Positions 9,363 to 18,917 of a DNA stretch of 64,000 nucleotides are shown here, in pieces (the first letter of the stretch is position 1; each line of letters opens with the position of its first letter). The stretch lies in NCBI GenBank assembly GCA_022600195.1, contig JAHZKX010000042.1, positions 1-64,000 on the forward strand, in the 5' to 3' direction. Both the position numbers and the translations under genes were made by a program. The notes beneath the pieces were generated by a model. It had not been told where the DNA came from. It searched no databases and worked only from the letters and a program-made list of their open reading frames with translations. The DNA comes from Planctomycetota bacterium. Lineage in GTDB: Bacteria; Planctomycetota; Planctomycetia; Planctomycetales; Planctomycetaceae.

Positions 9363-12300
9363 TTAATCTCGCCTCCAATAAGGAAAACGTCTTTTTTTGA
9401 CCGAATTTTTTGGAGAAGAGAGACGTTGTTGTTCTCTTTCGTAGTTGATCTGTTGGATACCTCCACTGGTATCCTGTTCGATTTTGAGCGATGGATTCAG
9501 ATTGGTTTGAGGCATGACTGTTGTGGGAATTGCTTCCAGTGTTCCATCACCATCGGGCAGGAATTCGGGTTCTCCCGGAGGCACAGCAAAAATCGGCCCT
9601 TGCATTTGTTCTGCTTTTTCTACCTGAAGATGAATTCGTTCTGATTCCACCTGTTTAATGAATTCTGAATCCGCATCGTTTTGAATGATGCGCGGAGTCA
9701 GAAAGACGAGCAATTCTGTGCGTCTCGTTGAACTGAAATCATAGCGGAAGGGAATTCCCACAACGGGAATATCGCCTAGCCAGGGTACTTTACGCTCGAT
9801 GGTAGTATCCCGTTCGGTGATCATTCCACCCAGTACAACTGTTTGACCATTGGGAACACTGACTGTTGTTTGAACTTGTGTAATATTTTTGATAGGAGAC
9901 TCGACCACATTCCCGGTGGTGGCATCCGTAAAGATAGGTACACTTCCTCCATCGAAGTCACTTTTCTCTGCTATCGTTTCCATGACGATATTACCATCAG
10001 GACTGATACGCGGCGTCACCGTCAGAATAATGCCGGCTTCATCCTGTTCAATGACAGGGTTCGCTGAACCGACACTGGAGACTGTCACACCATTCACAAC
10101 GGGAACAATCTGCCCCACCTGGATTTGAGCGGTAACGTTGTCCACGGTCCGAATTTGCGGACGACTTAAAATGTGCACGTTGCGTTTAGCAGCTAAGGCG
10201 CGAATCAGAATACTGACCGATTCGGAACTGGCTGATAAAACCAATCCACCAAAACCAAGATCACTGTTACCGCGCTGTAATGAAAAATTACTCAGCGCCT
10301 GACCTGCCGTACTTCTAACATTCTGAGTGTTGTTGGTACCCAGAGGATTGATACTGTTAAACAAAAATCCGGGTGTCGCTTCCTGCGATACAATCGTTTG
10401 ATTGGTTTGTGTCACGTTGTTCTGTCCGGTGACTGTTTGTTGCACCGTCAGAATGTTATCGATGATACTTCGATTAAAGAGTAGCGAATCCTGAATTCCG
10501 AGCTCGACTCCAAATTCATCATCGTTATCCAGTTCCACTTCCACAATCAAAGCCTGAATAATGACCTGAGGTGCTTCCTTATCCAATTCTTTGACGAGAT
10601 CAGAAATTTGATCGAAAAAGCGAGGCGTGGCACTGATAATTAAATTATTGTTGATCGGTTCGGGTACAGCGATCACTTCCCGTTCCAGTAATTCAAAACT
10701 GCTGATCAGATCAGGATCCTGTGAAATCAACGAGCGTTGAGTATCGAGAAACTCATTGATCGCCTCTGCTACATCGGCGACGGGTGTGTTTTTCAGTTGA
10801 ATCACCGTTGTTTCACGTTTCCGGCTGTCAGCACTATCCAATTTTAACAGAATGGCTTCGACAATTTGTAACGCGTCGGCACCGCCTTGTGCGACTACGG
10901 AATTGGTACGACGGTCGACAGTAAATTTTAATGGAATCAGATTGCTGTTCGCATCATTGACGCCGGCAATTTGAATTCCCAAATCGGTTTGTTGATTCTC
11001 AACTGAAAATGTTGACTGCAGTAAAGTCACCATTAAGTCTGCATCTGCATTTTGTAATGTAAACACCTTTAGCTCAGCCACCGTTGTAACCTGCGCATCA
11101 AATTGATTGATGAGTGCTTCCAGCAGTTCCAGGCTGTCTTTCGGTGCCGTGACAACCAGCGAATTTGCACGAGGGTCGGCAATCACTCGAATATCTGCCA
11201 ATAACCCGGATCGCAATACACGGCTTTGTTTGCCTTCCTGAGACAGAAACTCAAGTACCACAGAGCGTGCTTCCTGTAACTGCTGAGCCGCTTCACCACC
11301 GGCACCACCAATGTTGGATCCCAGACCAGAAGTCTGAGCTGCAGCGGGATTAAGAACGCTTTGCAGTGTCGAATTCAAAGTTTCAGCCAAATCAGCGGCA
11401 ATGGCATTCTTGAGAGGGAAAATTTTAACGCGGCTTATCGCCTGGGATTGATCCTGGTCTATTTTTTGAATCAGAGCAGAGATCTCCAGCATATCACGAG
11501 GTTGCGCCTGTACAATCACAGAATTAGTTCGAATATTCGGAGAGACCTGGATACGAGTTCCCAAACCGTCGCGTTCTTCGTAAAAATCTTGCAACATTGT
11601 TGAAACCTGGCTGGCACTGGCGCTTTTTAACTGAAAGACACCAAACTCGCTCAGCGGATCGACCGGCTGATCCAGTTCTTCGGCTAATTTGAGAATGGAA
11701 GGCATGTCCGTATCAGGGGCTAGAATCAATAAGGCATTCGGTTTCACCAGAGGAATGATTTTGATTTTCTGAATCTGTCCCTGGATGGCCCTTAATTCGA
11801 TCAGATCTTCATAGACGCCATTCAGCAGTTCCGCCAAGGCGCTTGAATTGACATGACGCAAATTCAATAAATGGATGTCAGGTCGCGTGCCTTCACTTAA
11901 TTTCTCCAGCTCTTTGATGATCTTCATCAAAGCATCCACATCTTCATCCTTACCTCGTAGAATTAATACCCCAAGGTCCGGTACAGATTCAATGTTGACC
12001 TTACCACTCAAGTCCTGAAGAAGTTCCGGAAGTGAAAGTTGATCTTTGGCTTCTGCAGGTTTCTCTGCTGGTTGGGGCCCCAGCGGTTTCTGTGTAGCTT
12101 TCTCTTGTTGTGGCTCATCAAAACCGACCTGATCAACACGCTGCCTCAATTGATTAATCTGCTGATTGCGTGGCGATAGTAAGTTATCTGAAGAGGGTCT
12201 GGCTGATAAACTTTGCGGTTTACGGGTTTGTAATGTGTCTGAGTTGAGTTGACGGTATAAAGTTCGTGCTACACGGCCAATTTGTGATGTTCCTGAGACA

Positions 12301-13304
12301 AGTTGAACCGAATCTACGCTACTTTTGGCAGATTGATCCAGCTTCATAACGGTTGCTCTTAATGCCTTCGCTTTTCGACTGGTGGCTTCAAAAATTAACT
12401 CATTATTTTGTTTATCGATTCCCATGCGAAATTCGATCTGCGGTTCTACAATTTTGAGAGACTTATCCGTCTTCTCATCCTGCAGACTCTGGCTGACGGT
12501 GGAATAAACAATCACTCCTGGAAATCCATTGGGGCCATCCCCCTGTAAATCCGAACGTGATTCAAAGGCATGATACAATAGTCGAAGAATGTCAGTGCTT
12601 TTCAGAGTGCGCGGCTGGATTGCGAAAATGGTCTTTTGCAGTTTGGCTGGTTTTTGTAGAATTTTTCGCGATTTATTATCAAAAGTTGCCGGAACATCTG
12701 CCGTTTTAATTCGTGATTTAGTCTCCACAGCCCGTTCTTGAAATTCGACCTGTTGGAGAGGCTGTTTTTTATCAGCTGTGGTTTGTTGTTCCTGACCGCT
12801 ATTTTGAACAGTTGCGCGAACATAGCGAGACTTGGCCCGACGAAGATCCAGTGCGATCAGAAATTTGTCTTTTTGAAGTAATCGAAACCCCTTTGGTTCG
12901 AGTTCACGATTTAAAATCTGTATTGTTTCGCTGAGAGAATGCGTCCGTTTATCAATACGGGAATAAAAACCTTTAGGCACGACATCCATTACCAGAGTTA
13001 ACTGGCTTTGCTCTGCAACCTTATTTAAGACTTTACCCCAGGATGTCTGGATATAATTGAGGGAAATATCCGTAGGTTCATTTTCTTTTCGGTTCTGCTT
13101 AATCCAGTTTGCTTGTTGATTGGGGGCCTCGGAAGCAGAATGCGTTTCACTGGATTCAGCCGCAGTTGGTTTTCGCAGACGGCTCCAGAGACTGGTTTTG
13201 CTATCGGCGTAAACAGAGATGGAAGGCCCGCACAGAAGAAGAGCCGCCAACAGACATCGTAATTGTCTGGAAATCGTTCTGCTGATACGTTTCAAAGATA
13301 ACAA
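9363..13304 (-). CDS. gspD: Type II secretion outer-membrane secretin (GspD-like) with many N domains
   Basis: Forms the outer-membrane channel of the type II secretion machine. At 1313 residues it is about twice the length of a standard GspD. After a signal peptide (to about 33) comes an N0-like region. A long series of N1/NolW-like units then follows, recognisable by repeats such as LLNLRHVNSSALAELLNGV, VFQLKSASASQVSTML, IFPLKNAIAADLAETL, VFTLQNADADLMVTLL and VIQLKNTPVADVAEAI. The secretin barrel is C-terminal (about 930-1195), with VIIQALIVEVELD, LSRPQIRTVDN and PWLGDIPVVG near 1177. The start is TTG, supported by AAGGGGTG just upstream and by the signal peptide. The gene follows the PilO/GspC-like fusion after a 367-base gap that may hold its own promoter. 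Confidence 0.9.
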   Translation of the reverse strand: MLSLKRISRTISRQLRCLLAALLLCGPSISVYADSKTSLWSRLRKPTAAESSETHSASEAPNQQANWIKQNRKENEPTDISLNYIQTSWGKVLNKVAEQSQLTLVMDVVPKGFYSRIDKRTHSLSETIQILNRELEPKGFRLLQKDKFLIALDLRRAKSRYVRATVQNSGQEQQTTADKKQPLQQVEFQERAVETKSRIKTADVPATFDNKSRKILQKPAKLQKTIFAIQPRTLKSTDILRLLYHAFESRSDLQGDGPNGFPGVIVYSTVSQSLQDEKTDKSLKIVEPQIEFRMGIDKQNNELIFEATSRKAKALRATVMKLDQSAKSSVDSVQLVSGTSQIGRVARTLYRQLNSDTLQTRKPQSLSARPSSDNLLSPRNQQINQLRQRVDQVGFDEPQQEKATQKPLGPQPAEKPAEAKDQLSLPELLQDLSGKVNIESVPDLGVLILRGKDEDVDALMKIIKELEKLSEGTRPDIHLLNLRHVNSSALAELLNGVYEDLIELRAIQGQIQKIKIIPLVKPNALLILAPDTDMPSILKLAEELDQPVDPLSEFGVFQLKSASASQVSTMLQDFYEERDGLGTRIQVSPNIRTNSVIVQAQPRDMLEISALIQKIDQDQSQAISRVKIFPLKNAIAADLAETLNSTLQSVLNPAAAQTSGLGSNIGGAGGEAAQQLQEARSVVLEFLSQEGKQSRVLRSGLLADIRVIADPRANSLVVTAPKDSLELLEALINQFDAQVTTVAELKVFTLQNADADLMVTLLQSTFSVENQQTDLGIQIAGVNDANSNLIPLKFTVDRRTNSVVAQGGADALQIVEAILLKLDSADSRKRETTVIQLKNTPVADVAEAINEFLDTQRSLISQDPDLISSFELLEREVIAVPEPINNNLIISATPRFFDQISDLVKELDKEAPQVIIQALIVEVELDNDDEFGVELGIQDSLLFNRSIIDNILTVQQTVTGQNNVTQTNQTIVSQEATPGFLFNSINPLGTNNTQNVRSTAGQALSNFSLQRGNSDLGFGGLVLSASSESVSILIRALAAKRNVHILSRPQIRTVDNVTAQIQVGQIVPVVNGVTVSSVGSANPVIEQDEAGIILTVTPRISPDGNIVMETIAEKSDFDGGSVPIFTDATTGNVVESPIKNITQVQTTVSVPNGQTVVLGGMITERDTTIERKVPWLGDIPVVGIPFRYDFSSTRRTELLVFLTPRIIQNDADSEFIKQVESERIHLQVEKAEQMQGPIFAVPPGEPEFLPDGDGTLEAIPTTVMPQTNLNPSLKIEQDTSGGIQQINYEREQQRLSSPKNSVKKRRFPYWRRD

Positions 13305-13671
13305 CGTTTCACCCCTTGGTATCGGGAGATAATTTCAGAGATGTAAGTCATGAAATGTGTACGCAACTCGTGCGAGAACACCTCAGACGGAATCCCTACA
13401 ATCGTTAATATCGGCAAAGTTTGACATTTTTATTGAACAAAGGTTTTACATTTGTAAAGAAATTCGGAGTTTATTTGACGTTGAAAATATTCATAAGCTG
13501 TTATTCAGCAAGTATATGCGCGAGGATACTCCCAGTCGTACACATCATTGAAGATGGTCGAGTCATGGCAAAGCTCATATTTCAGGCGATAAGTGGCGGT
13601 GGGTTTAAGATTGGAAAGAAGGAGAAAAGAGGATAAATTCATCTCCTCGTTTATGATGTGAAAGAGAGATG
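13305..13671. other. Intergenic gap inside the type II secretion locus
   Basis: This is the largest gap in the locus and I see no gene in it. It holds an inverted repeat TTTACA-TT-TGTAAA at 13445-13458, about 140 bases upstream of the secretin start, which could be an operator. A weak GAGGA/TCCTC hairpin sits near 13629. Short possible reading frames here lack a ribosome site and any family resemblance. The gap suggests that secretin, lipoprotein and BON-type genes may be separately regulated. Confidence 0.5.
13445..13458. repeat. Inverted repeat TTTACA-TT-TGTAAA, possible operator
   Basis: A perfect 6-base inverted repeat with a 2-base spacer, about 140 bases upstream of the secretin start. 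AT-rich dyads of this kind often bind helix-turn-helix dimers, but no regulator is encoded nearby and the site may be chance. Confidence 0.3.
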
Positions 13672-15570
13672 TTAGTTTAACACGGAAGGTGAAGTGAGGT
13701 TTCGCATGGTTCTGAAATTTTCTCCCAGCGAGAGTGTCCACGGTTTGCCATCAATTTCCAGAATGAGAAATTTGTCAGTAATCGTTTTGACAATGGCATG
13801 GATTTCAGAGACATCGATGGTATCACCGACTTGAACTTCACGTTTCTGATTTGTTGCCCGGTTACGGATCCAGGCAATTTTTTTACCATCGAGCTCGATG
13901 CTTCCCGTTAAGAAGGTAAAGAAAGCATCGTCCAACACCACTTTGACAATTAATTTCCTGGAAGTGGAAAGAGGTGGTGTACCAGAATCAGATACCTTGA
14001 TGGTCATCGGATAGTCTTTTAATTCAGTGGAAGCGGTAGGGGTCCAATTGATTTCACCTGTTTCTGAATTAAGCATGACTCCTGCGGGGGCTTCGGTTTC
14101 TAATTCGAATTTGAGTTTTTGTGAAGGTAGGTCGGGATCAGAGGCTTTCACAAAGAGTGAAAGCGGTCTTGCCTGATATGCAGTTACCAGGGAAGGAACT
14201 TCAATATTGGGTGGTAGATTTTTTTCAAGCAGTTCTATCTGGAATTTTTTTTCTACCGTCTGTCCTCCCTGAATCGCAGTGATGGTGACGGGGTAAACAC
14301 CCGCTTTTTGCTCTTCAGGTGGTAACCACTTTAACTTCCCTGATTGAACAGTCATCGCGGGTAGTTCTGTTTTGACTGATACTTCAGGAGCAGCCAATGA
14401 TGGATTGATCCCTTCCAGGGGAACCGTTAATTCGAGAGCAGTTCCTTTGACGACGTTCTGTTTTAGAATGTCTTTCAGTTTCAGTTTGTAAGACTTATCC
14501 GGGACAGGCTTCGCAAAGGGATTGACAGGAGCGATCAGACGATAATCGAAAACAGCCTGTAAGTAACGCGGCACTTCTTTCACCGCCGCGCCTTTGGAAT
14601 GAGCGGTTGCCTTGGTATCCAACACGCCCCGCTGTACCGACCATTCACCGGCTGCATGGTTGGTTACATTCAGAATTTCATCATCGATTTTGATTAAATA
14701 ACTCTCGTCTTTCGGAAAATATTTAGTGCTGAGCACTTTGATTAATTTTGAGTCCTGCGTAATCGAAGCTTGTAATTTTGTGTTGCCTTCAGAGAACTGA
14801 TTCAGGGGAGACAGTTCAAAGGGTGTGCCGGCCTTGTGTTCGGCGGGTAATGTCAAATTAGCGCCTCTGGCGACAGTCCAGGTATCATCGGCTATTTCGC
14901 TCACCGTGAGAAATTCCCGATCGATGCGAATTCGAAAAGGAGGCTCATTGGGGAACTCAGTTATGTTTTGGACTTTCATTTTCGTGCTATCTAAATCCAA
15001 CGTAGTTGTCAGCTTCGCGCGGGGAAAAAGTTCTTCGCGCGGTTTTGCTTTATTCAGAGCGAGTCCTTCAGCCGTTAGTTTGACTTGGAGAGGGTTCGCT
15101 TTGCTGGTGCCCGTACTTTTCAACTCCAGACCGATAATGTTTTGCAGTAATTCTGTCTGATAAAAATGCAACAGAAAATGACAGATTTGATCATAGGTGG
15201 CGGTTCCCTTCAGTGTCACCTGAACTGCAACATACGTCTTCCGTTCGCGAATTCGACGACCGGGTGTCAATTGGATATCAGAGAATCCAGACAGCTCTGC
15301 CAGATCGTCTAACCATTCCAGATAAAGTCGCTGCGCATCATGTTCGTCCGGTGGTAAGCTGTGTGCAGACCAGTTTCCTAACTGACTGGCTGAACGCAGG
15401 AGTTCCAGTTCTTTCTGTTCCCGTTGATCAATCTGTTGGTTTAATACGTTCAGTTGATTTTGGCGTGATTCAACTGGCTCAATGAATGTGCTGTCAATGA
15501 CAGGCATTCCAAACCAGATCAGAATCACGGCGCCAAAGATCGCCGCCAGTATTTTTTCTCGTTTTTGCAT
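13672..15570 (-). CDS. GspM/PilO-like inner-membrane protein fused to Ig-like and GspC-like domains
   Basis: A 632-residue inner-membrane platform protein. One transmembrane helix (about 8-28) is followed by a coiled coil. A PilO/GspM-type ferredoxin-like domain (about 75-175) contains LYLEWLDDLAELSGF and TYDQICHFLLHFYQTELLQNI. The middle (about 180-430) has two related beta units with VSEIADDTWTVARGANLTLPAEH and VTNHAAGEWSVQRGV. A cadherin/Ig-like domain follows (about 430-545) with VKASDPDLPSQKLKFE and LNSETGEINWTPT. The C-terminus (about 545-632: GSIELDGKKIAWIRNRATNQ, VQVGDTIDVSEIHAIV, WTLSLGENFRTM) resembles the homology region of GspC/PilP that contacts the secretin N0 domain. In that reading one protein spans from the inner membrane to the secretin. 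The GspC-like assignment is by pattern only. Confidence 0.75.
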   Translation of the reverse strand: MQKREKILAAIFGAVILIWFGMPVIDSTFIEPVESRQNQLNVLNQQIDQREQKELELLRSASQLGNWSAHSLPPDEHDAQRLYLEWLDDLAELSGFSDIQLTPGRRIRERKTYVAVQVTLKGTATYDQICHFLLHFYQTELLQNIIGLELKSTGTSKANPLQVKLTAEGLALNKAKPREELFPRAKLTTTLDLDSTKMKVQNITEFPNEPPFRIRIDREFLTVSEIADDTWTVARGANLTLPAEHKAGTPFELSPLNQFSEGNTKLQASITQDSKLIKVLSTKYFPKDESYLIKIDDEILNVTNHAAGEWSVQRGVLDTKATAHSKGAAVKEVPRYLQAVFDYRLIAPVNPFAKPVPDKSYKLKLKDILKQNVVKGTALELTVPLEGINPSLAAPEVSVKTELPAMTVQSGKLKWLPPEEQKAGVYPVTITAIQGGQTVEKKFQIELLEKNLPPNIEVPSLVTAYQARPLSLFVKASDPDLPSQKLKFELETEAPAGVMLNSETGEINWTPTASTELKDYPMTIKVSDSGTPPLSTSRKLIVKVVLDDAFFTFLTGSIELDGKKIAWIRNRATNQKREVQVGDTIDVSEIHAIVKTITDKFLILEIDGKPWTLSLGENFRTMRNLTSPSVLN

Positions 15571-15635
15571 CGTTCAATCATTCACGTCAATTAAATACAT
15601 CTTACATGACAAACTCTTAATCTCATCCACAGAAT

Positions 15636-17123
15636 TTAACTTGACTTCCCGGGTACAGATTTCGGTTTCGTTTCCACGGGAGGAGGAAGTCGTTCAGCAT
15701 CGATTTCAAAGGGAACAGGATACTTGGCATCAATGGCACCACTTTTATTTGTTCGAGGGTGTATTCGAAAATTGTTGTTGGATAATTGCTGGTTAATGTC
15801 TCTTACATCCAATTCATCTTTGGCATGGCCGCTTGCTTTCAGGCGACTGATGGACTGACCGGCAGAGCGAGTCAGATCCAGTTCATCGAGGTATAATCGA
15901 TCAGTTCCTGGCAACACCGTCTCAATTTTTTCGATCAACTTTAATGCTTTCGAATTTGAGGTTTCCCATTTCTGAATCAGTGCAACCGATTCCAGCGTTG
16001 GTTGACCTCGTTTAAGAAAATCATCCAGATCACGTTGTATTTTCTGTTGCTCGGCGAGTTGGTCATCCAAATCAGAAATGCGACGCTGCGTCAAAAATAG
16101 CGCTGCAAGCAGAATTAATACAACACCTGCTACGCCCAGTCCAATTTGCAGATTGCGGCGGTCCGGTTTGACCTCCGCTTTATGGGGGTTCAGAAAATCG
16201 ATCAATTCCAGTTTCTGTTCAACCTGAGCGTACAACATACCCAAAGGCCCTGCCAGCACTCCCGGATGTTCTAAAGCAGCAAAATCTCCAGACGCAGACT
16301 TTATGTTGAGCAATGGATCGAGTACTTCGACTGCACACTGAAATCGCTCAGCGATTTTCTCCGTGATTTCCTGTTGAGCTTGCTCCTCGCCAATCAAAAA
16401 AATGCGTTCTGATTTTTGACCGGCAAGTTGTGAGCTGCAGACCAATAGAAAACGATTGAGTTCTGTGAGTATCGCCTGTTCGGTTGCATTACGATCTTCT
16501 GATGTGAGTGAAGTTGAGTTGGTAAACAGTATTTCTCGATTGCTAACCAGAGACATTTCCAGATGGTGATCCACTTGATTCACGATCAAAGTGGGCGCAG
16601 CCATATTTCCAGAATCAGTATGGGCGATCCATTCAGCAGCAGCAATCGAGCTGATTCCCGTTGAAATAACCTCCAAGCCCATCGACTGAAATGTTTTCAC
16701 TGACCGGTCATGTAAGTCCTTTGCGATGCTCGCTACGAGCACGTCATGAGTTGCTTTATTTACCCCTGCCGGCAGTAACAGAAAGTCAAGTAACAATTGA
16801 TTCAGAGGAACCGAAGACTTGGTAGCCGCCTGGAACTGAACGATTTCGGGAACTTCATCCAGAGGCACATCTGGTATTTCCAGCAGGCGAATCGTCGATT
16901 CATGCCGCGGAAAGGAAATCAAAACATTCTTGCTGGAGAGACTTAATTTTGCAAATTCATTTTTTAACCAGCTACCAGAAGAAATCGGATCCTGAACCGG
17001 ATTCAATTGCTCGGGCCATTCAATATGAAAAGATCGCTTCACAGAAACAGCAGTACTGCTCACGTGCGCTTCCACACCGAAGAGTCCTGTTTTTCCCCAA
17101 TTGATTGCCAGATAGTCTGCCAT
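15636..17123 (-). CDS. PilM/PilN-type (GspL-like) inner-membrane platform protein
   Basis: A 495-residue protein combining a cytoplasmic PilM/GspL actin-like domain (about 1-300) with a single transmembrane helix (about 325-345). A PilN-like periplasmic part follows: coiled coil ISDLDDQLAEQQKIQRDL, then VLPGTDRLYLDELDLT and LKASGHAKDELDVRDINQ. In type IV pili these are two proteins, PilM and PilN; in type II secretion GspL carries both, so this is a GspL equivalent of the PilM/PilN style. It would couple the GspE ATPase to the membrane platform. The C-terminus is Pro/Lys-rich. It sits between GspK and the PilO-like fusion protein, as expected for this role. Confidence 0.8.
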   Translation of the reverse strand: MADYLAINWGKTGLFGVEAHVSSTAVSVKRSFHIEWPEQLNPVQDPISSGSWLKNEFAKLSLSSKNVLISFPRHESTIRLLEIPDVPLDEVPEIVQFQAATKSSVPLNQLLLDFLLLPAGVNKATHDVLVASIAKDLHDRSVKTFQSMGLEVISTGISSIAAAEWIAHTDSGNMAAPTLIVNQVDHHLEMSLVSNREILFTNSTSLTSEDRNATEQAILTELNRFLLVCSSQLAGQKSERIFLIGEEQAQQEITEKIAERFQCAVEVLDPLLNIKSASGDFAALEHPGVLAGPLGMLYAQVEQKLELIDFLNPHKAEVKPDRRNLQIGLGVAGVVLILLAALFLTQRRISDLDDQLAEQQKIQRDLDDFLKRGQPTLESVALIQKWETSNSKALKLIEKIETVLPGTDRLYLDELDLTRSAGQSISRLKASGHAKDELDVRDINQQLSNNNFRIHPRTNKSGAIDAKYPVPFEIDAERLPPPVETKPKSVPGKSS

Positions 17124-17201
17124 TACATGTTTCTCAAAATAAAAAAATCAATTCGAAAACGTTTTCACGAATAACTCGATTCATGAGCTCGGTGAGATTG
17201 G

Positions 17202-18893
17202 TTAATCATCCTGATTAATCCCCTGCAGTGTCGGCAAGGAATACCCGGCTCCCAGATTACTCAAATCACGGATGTAAGTAATTCGAGGTGGAATAAATGT
17301 TCCATCAATGATGGCTTCCACCCGGGTGACCGGTCCTGACTTTCCGAAATAGCCCAATGCCTGGGCACGAAAGACATCACCGCCACTACAAAGGTAAGGA
17401 GCCAGTTTTCTCATTTGTTCTATTGTCGTAAGTCCCTCAATGACAAGCCATCCTGTTGTTTGCCGTGCCTGACTGATTTCCGAGGAGGGTGCTCCGTTTG
17501 TACCGGTCATTTGGGAATTTACGATCGCATAGGCTAAGTCTTCATCCATATCAGGGATTCCCAACAGTGTTTCCAGCCGTGCTTCATCAACATGAATCCG
17601 TCCTTCAATGTACTGATTTTTGGTAGTTGTGAGAATCTCATGCAGGATTGGTAGATCCGCGGTCATGGCAGCGGGATCAGCCAACCAGGGGCTTTGAAGT
17701 GTTGTCTTCTGTCCGTCAATTTCTGTTTCCACTTCAGATCCAATCAGATCAAACAGAGAGTTGATTGTGAAAATGCCTCCCCCAGATAAGTCAATCCCTG
17801 CGCGTGTGACTGTCACACCTTCTTCAGAAAACAAAGCTTTCGCCAGTCCGTTTGCTAATTCATTGAGCGCCTGTTCTTCGCTCAATCCACTACCCACGGT
17901 ACTCAGCGAGCCTCCCGATTCCAGGTCAGCCAAAGTCTCCACCGGGCCATTCGCGCGATAAGCAACGATGAATTTGGCCTCGTCCGGCCCCAACTCTACT
18001 TCCAGCATGTCATATAATTCCGTCAGCATCGTCATATTCACATTGATCTTTTCTGAGCCATCAGGACGAATATTGATCTCGCGACTATGTACTGTGAAGT
18101 AATCAAACCAACCAGGGTTCAGAAGACCATCGGCGTTATCCAGGGGCAGAGTGGCGTCGCCATCATTCTCATTCGGATCTAGAATCCCATTTCGATTCGT
18201 ATCTTCGCCATATAGCATTTCTGGTGTGATATCACGAACCAGTAACAGTTCGTGTAACGATTCCAGCGGACCGTTTTTAGCAAAGTAAGGCGACTCTAAC
18301 GTTTCGTAATAATCACTCTCTGCTCCGTATGTGCGTGTTTCGTCATCTTCGTCGATCCAGTCGAGTATGGCAGCCGCGATATCTTCGGTCATATTCGGGA
18401 TATACATCATCCGATCAACGGCGTCGCCTTCTTCTTCCTCTTCCTCACTTGCCAGTATATTCAGATTCAGTTTTCCTGATTCATTCATTAAACCGAAGCG
18501 GACGGCATTGGTCTGTGAATCTGCGATTATGGGTGCAACCACACTAAAATAACCACTGGCGCGCGAGACCTCTTTTGGTAACAAATTGATATTTTGAAAC
18601 TGTTCTGGATTATGATATGAATTCCAACCGTCAATTTCGGATCGATCTCCTACATAAGCGGCTGCCAGTTCAATTCCCGATAAAGCCAGTTCGCGCGATT
18701 GAACCGAACGACCATAAACATTGGTGGCTTCCATCTCGACGATCATTAATTCCGAAAATGTATAGGCTCCCAGACTGAGCATAACCACGACCACCAGAAC
18801 CACCAGCAGCGTGCTTCCCGCGCGCAGATTTTCCAATATTTTCCGATCTGGAAAATGTTGCCAGTGATCATGATGTGAATTGGAATGCTGCAT
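17202..18893 (-). CDS. gspK: Type II secretion minor pseudopilin GspK
   Basis: A 563-residue GspK-type pseudopilin, the large subunit capping the pseudopilus tip. The N-terminal hydrophobic helix (about 28-50, RAGSTLLVVLVVVVML) resembles a class III prepilin signal but lacks the usual Glu at +5, as in known GspK proteins. Typical GspK blocks follow: FGLMNESGKLNLNIL near 133, AAAILDWIDEDDETRTYGAE near 174-193, SLHELLLVRDITPEMLYG near 212, and FTVHSREINIR with INVNMTM later. An insertion DTNRNGILDPNE at 231-242 matches the EF-hand calcium loop consensus, and an acidic EEEEEE run lies near 150. Known GspK binds calcium, though at a different site. At 563 residues it is longer than proteobacterial GspK (about 330). 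Confidence 0.88.
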   Translation of the reverse strand: MQHSNSHHDHWQHFPDRKILENLRAGSTLLVVLVVVVMLSLGAYTFSELMIVEMEATNVYGRSVQSRELALSGIELAAAYVGDRSEIDGWNSYHNPEQFQNINLLPKEVSRASGYFSVVAPIIADSQTNAVRFGLMNESGKLNLNILASEEEEEEGDAVDRMMYIPNMTEDIAAAILDWIDEDDETRTYGAESDYYETLESPYFAKNGPLESLHELLLVRDITPEMLYGEDTNRNGILDPNENDGDATLPLDNADGLLNPGWFDYFTVHSREINIRPDGSEKINVNMTMLTELYDMLEVELGPDEAKFIVAYRANGPVETLADLESGGSLSTVGSGLSEEQALNELANGLAKALFSEEGVTVTRAGIDLSGGGIFTINSLFDLIGSEVETEIDGQKTTLQSPWLADPAAMTADLPILHEILTTTKNQYIEGRIHVDEARLETLLGIPDMDEDLAYAIVNSQMTGTNGAPSSEISQARQTTGWLVIEGLTTIEQMRKLAPYLCSGGDVFRAQALGYFGKSGPVTRVEAIIDGTFIPPRITYIRDLSNLGAGYSLPTLQGINQDD

Positions 18894-18917
18894 CTTCTAA
18901 ACTCAAGTAAGTTATTT

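Noticed and set aside
13357-13636. Short plus-strand frames in the gap of the secretion locus
   Set aside because: No ribosome site, no family resemblance, and opposite to all neighbours.
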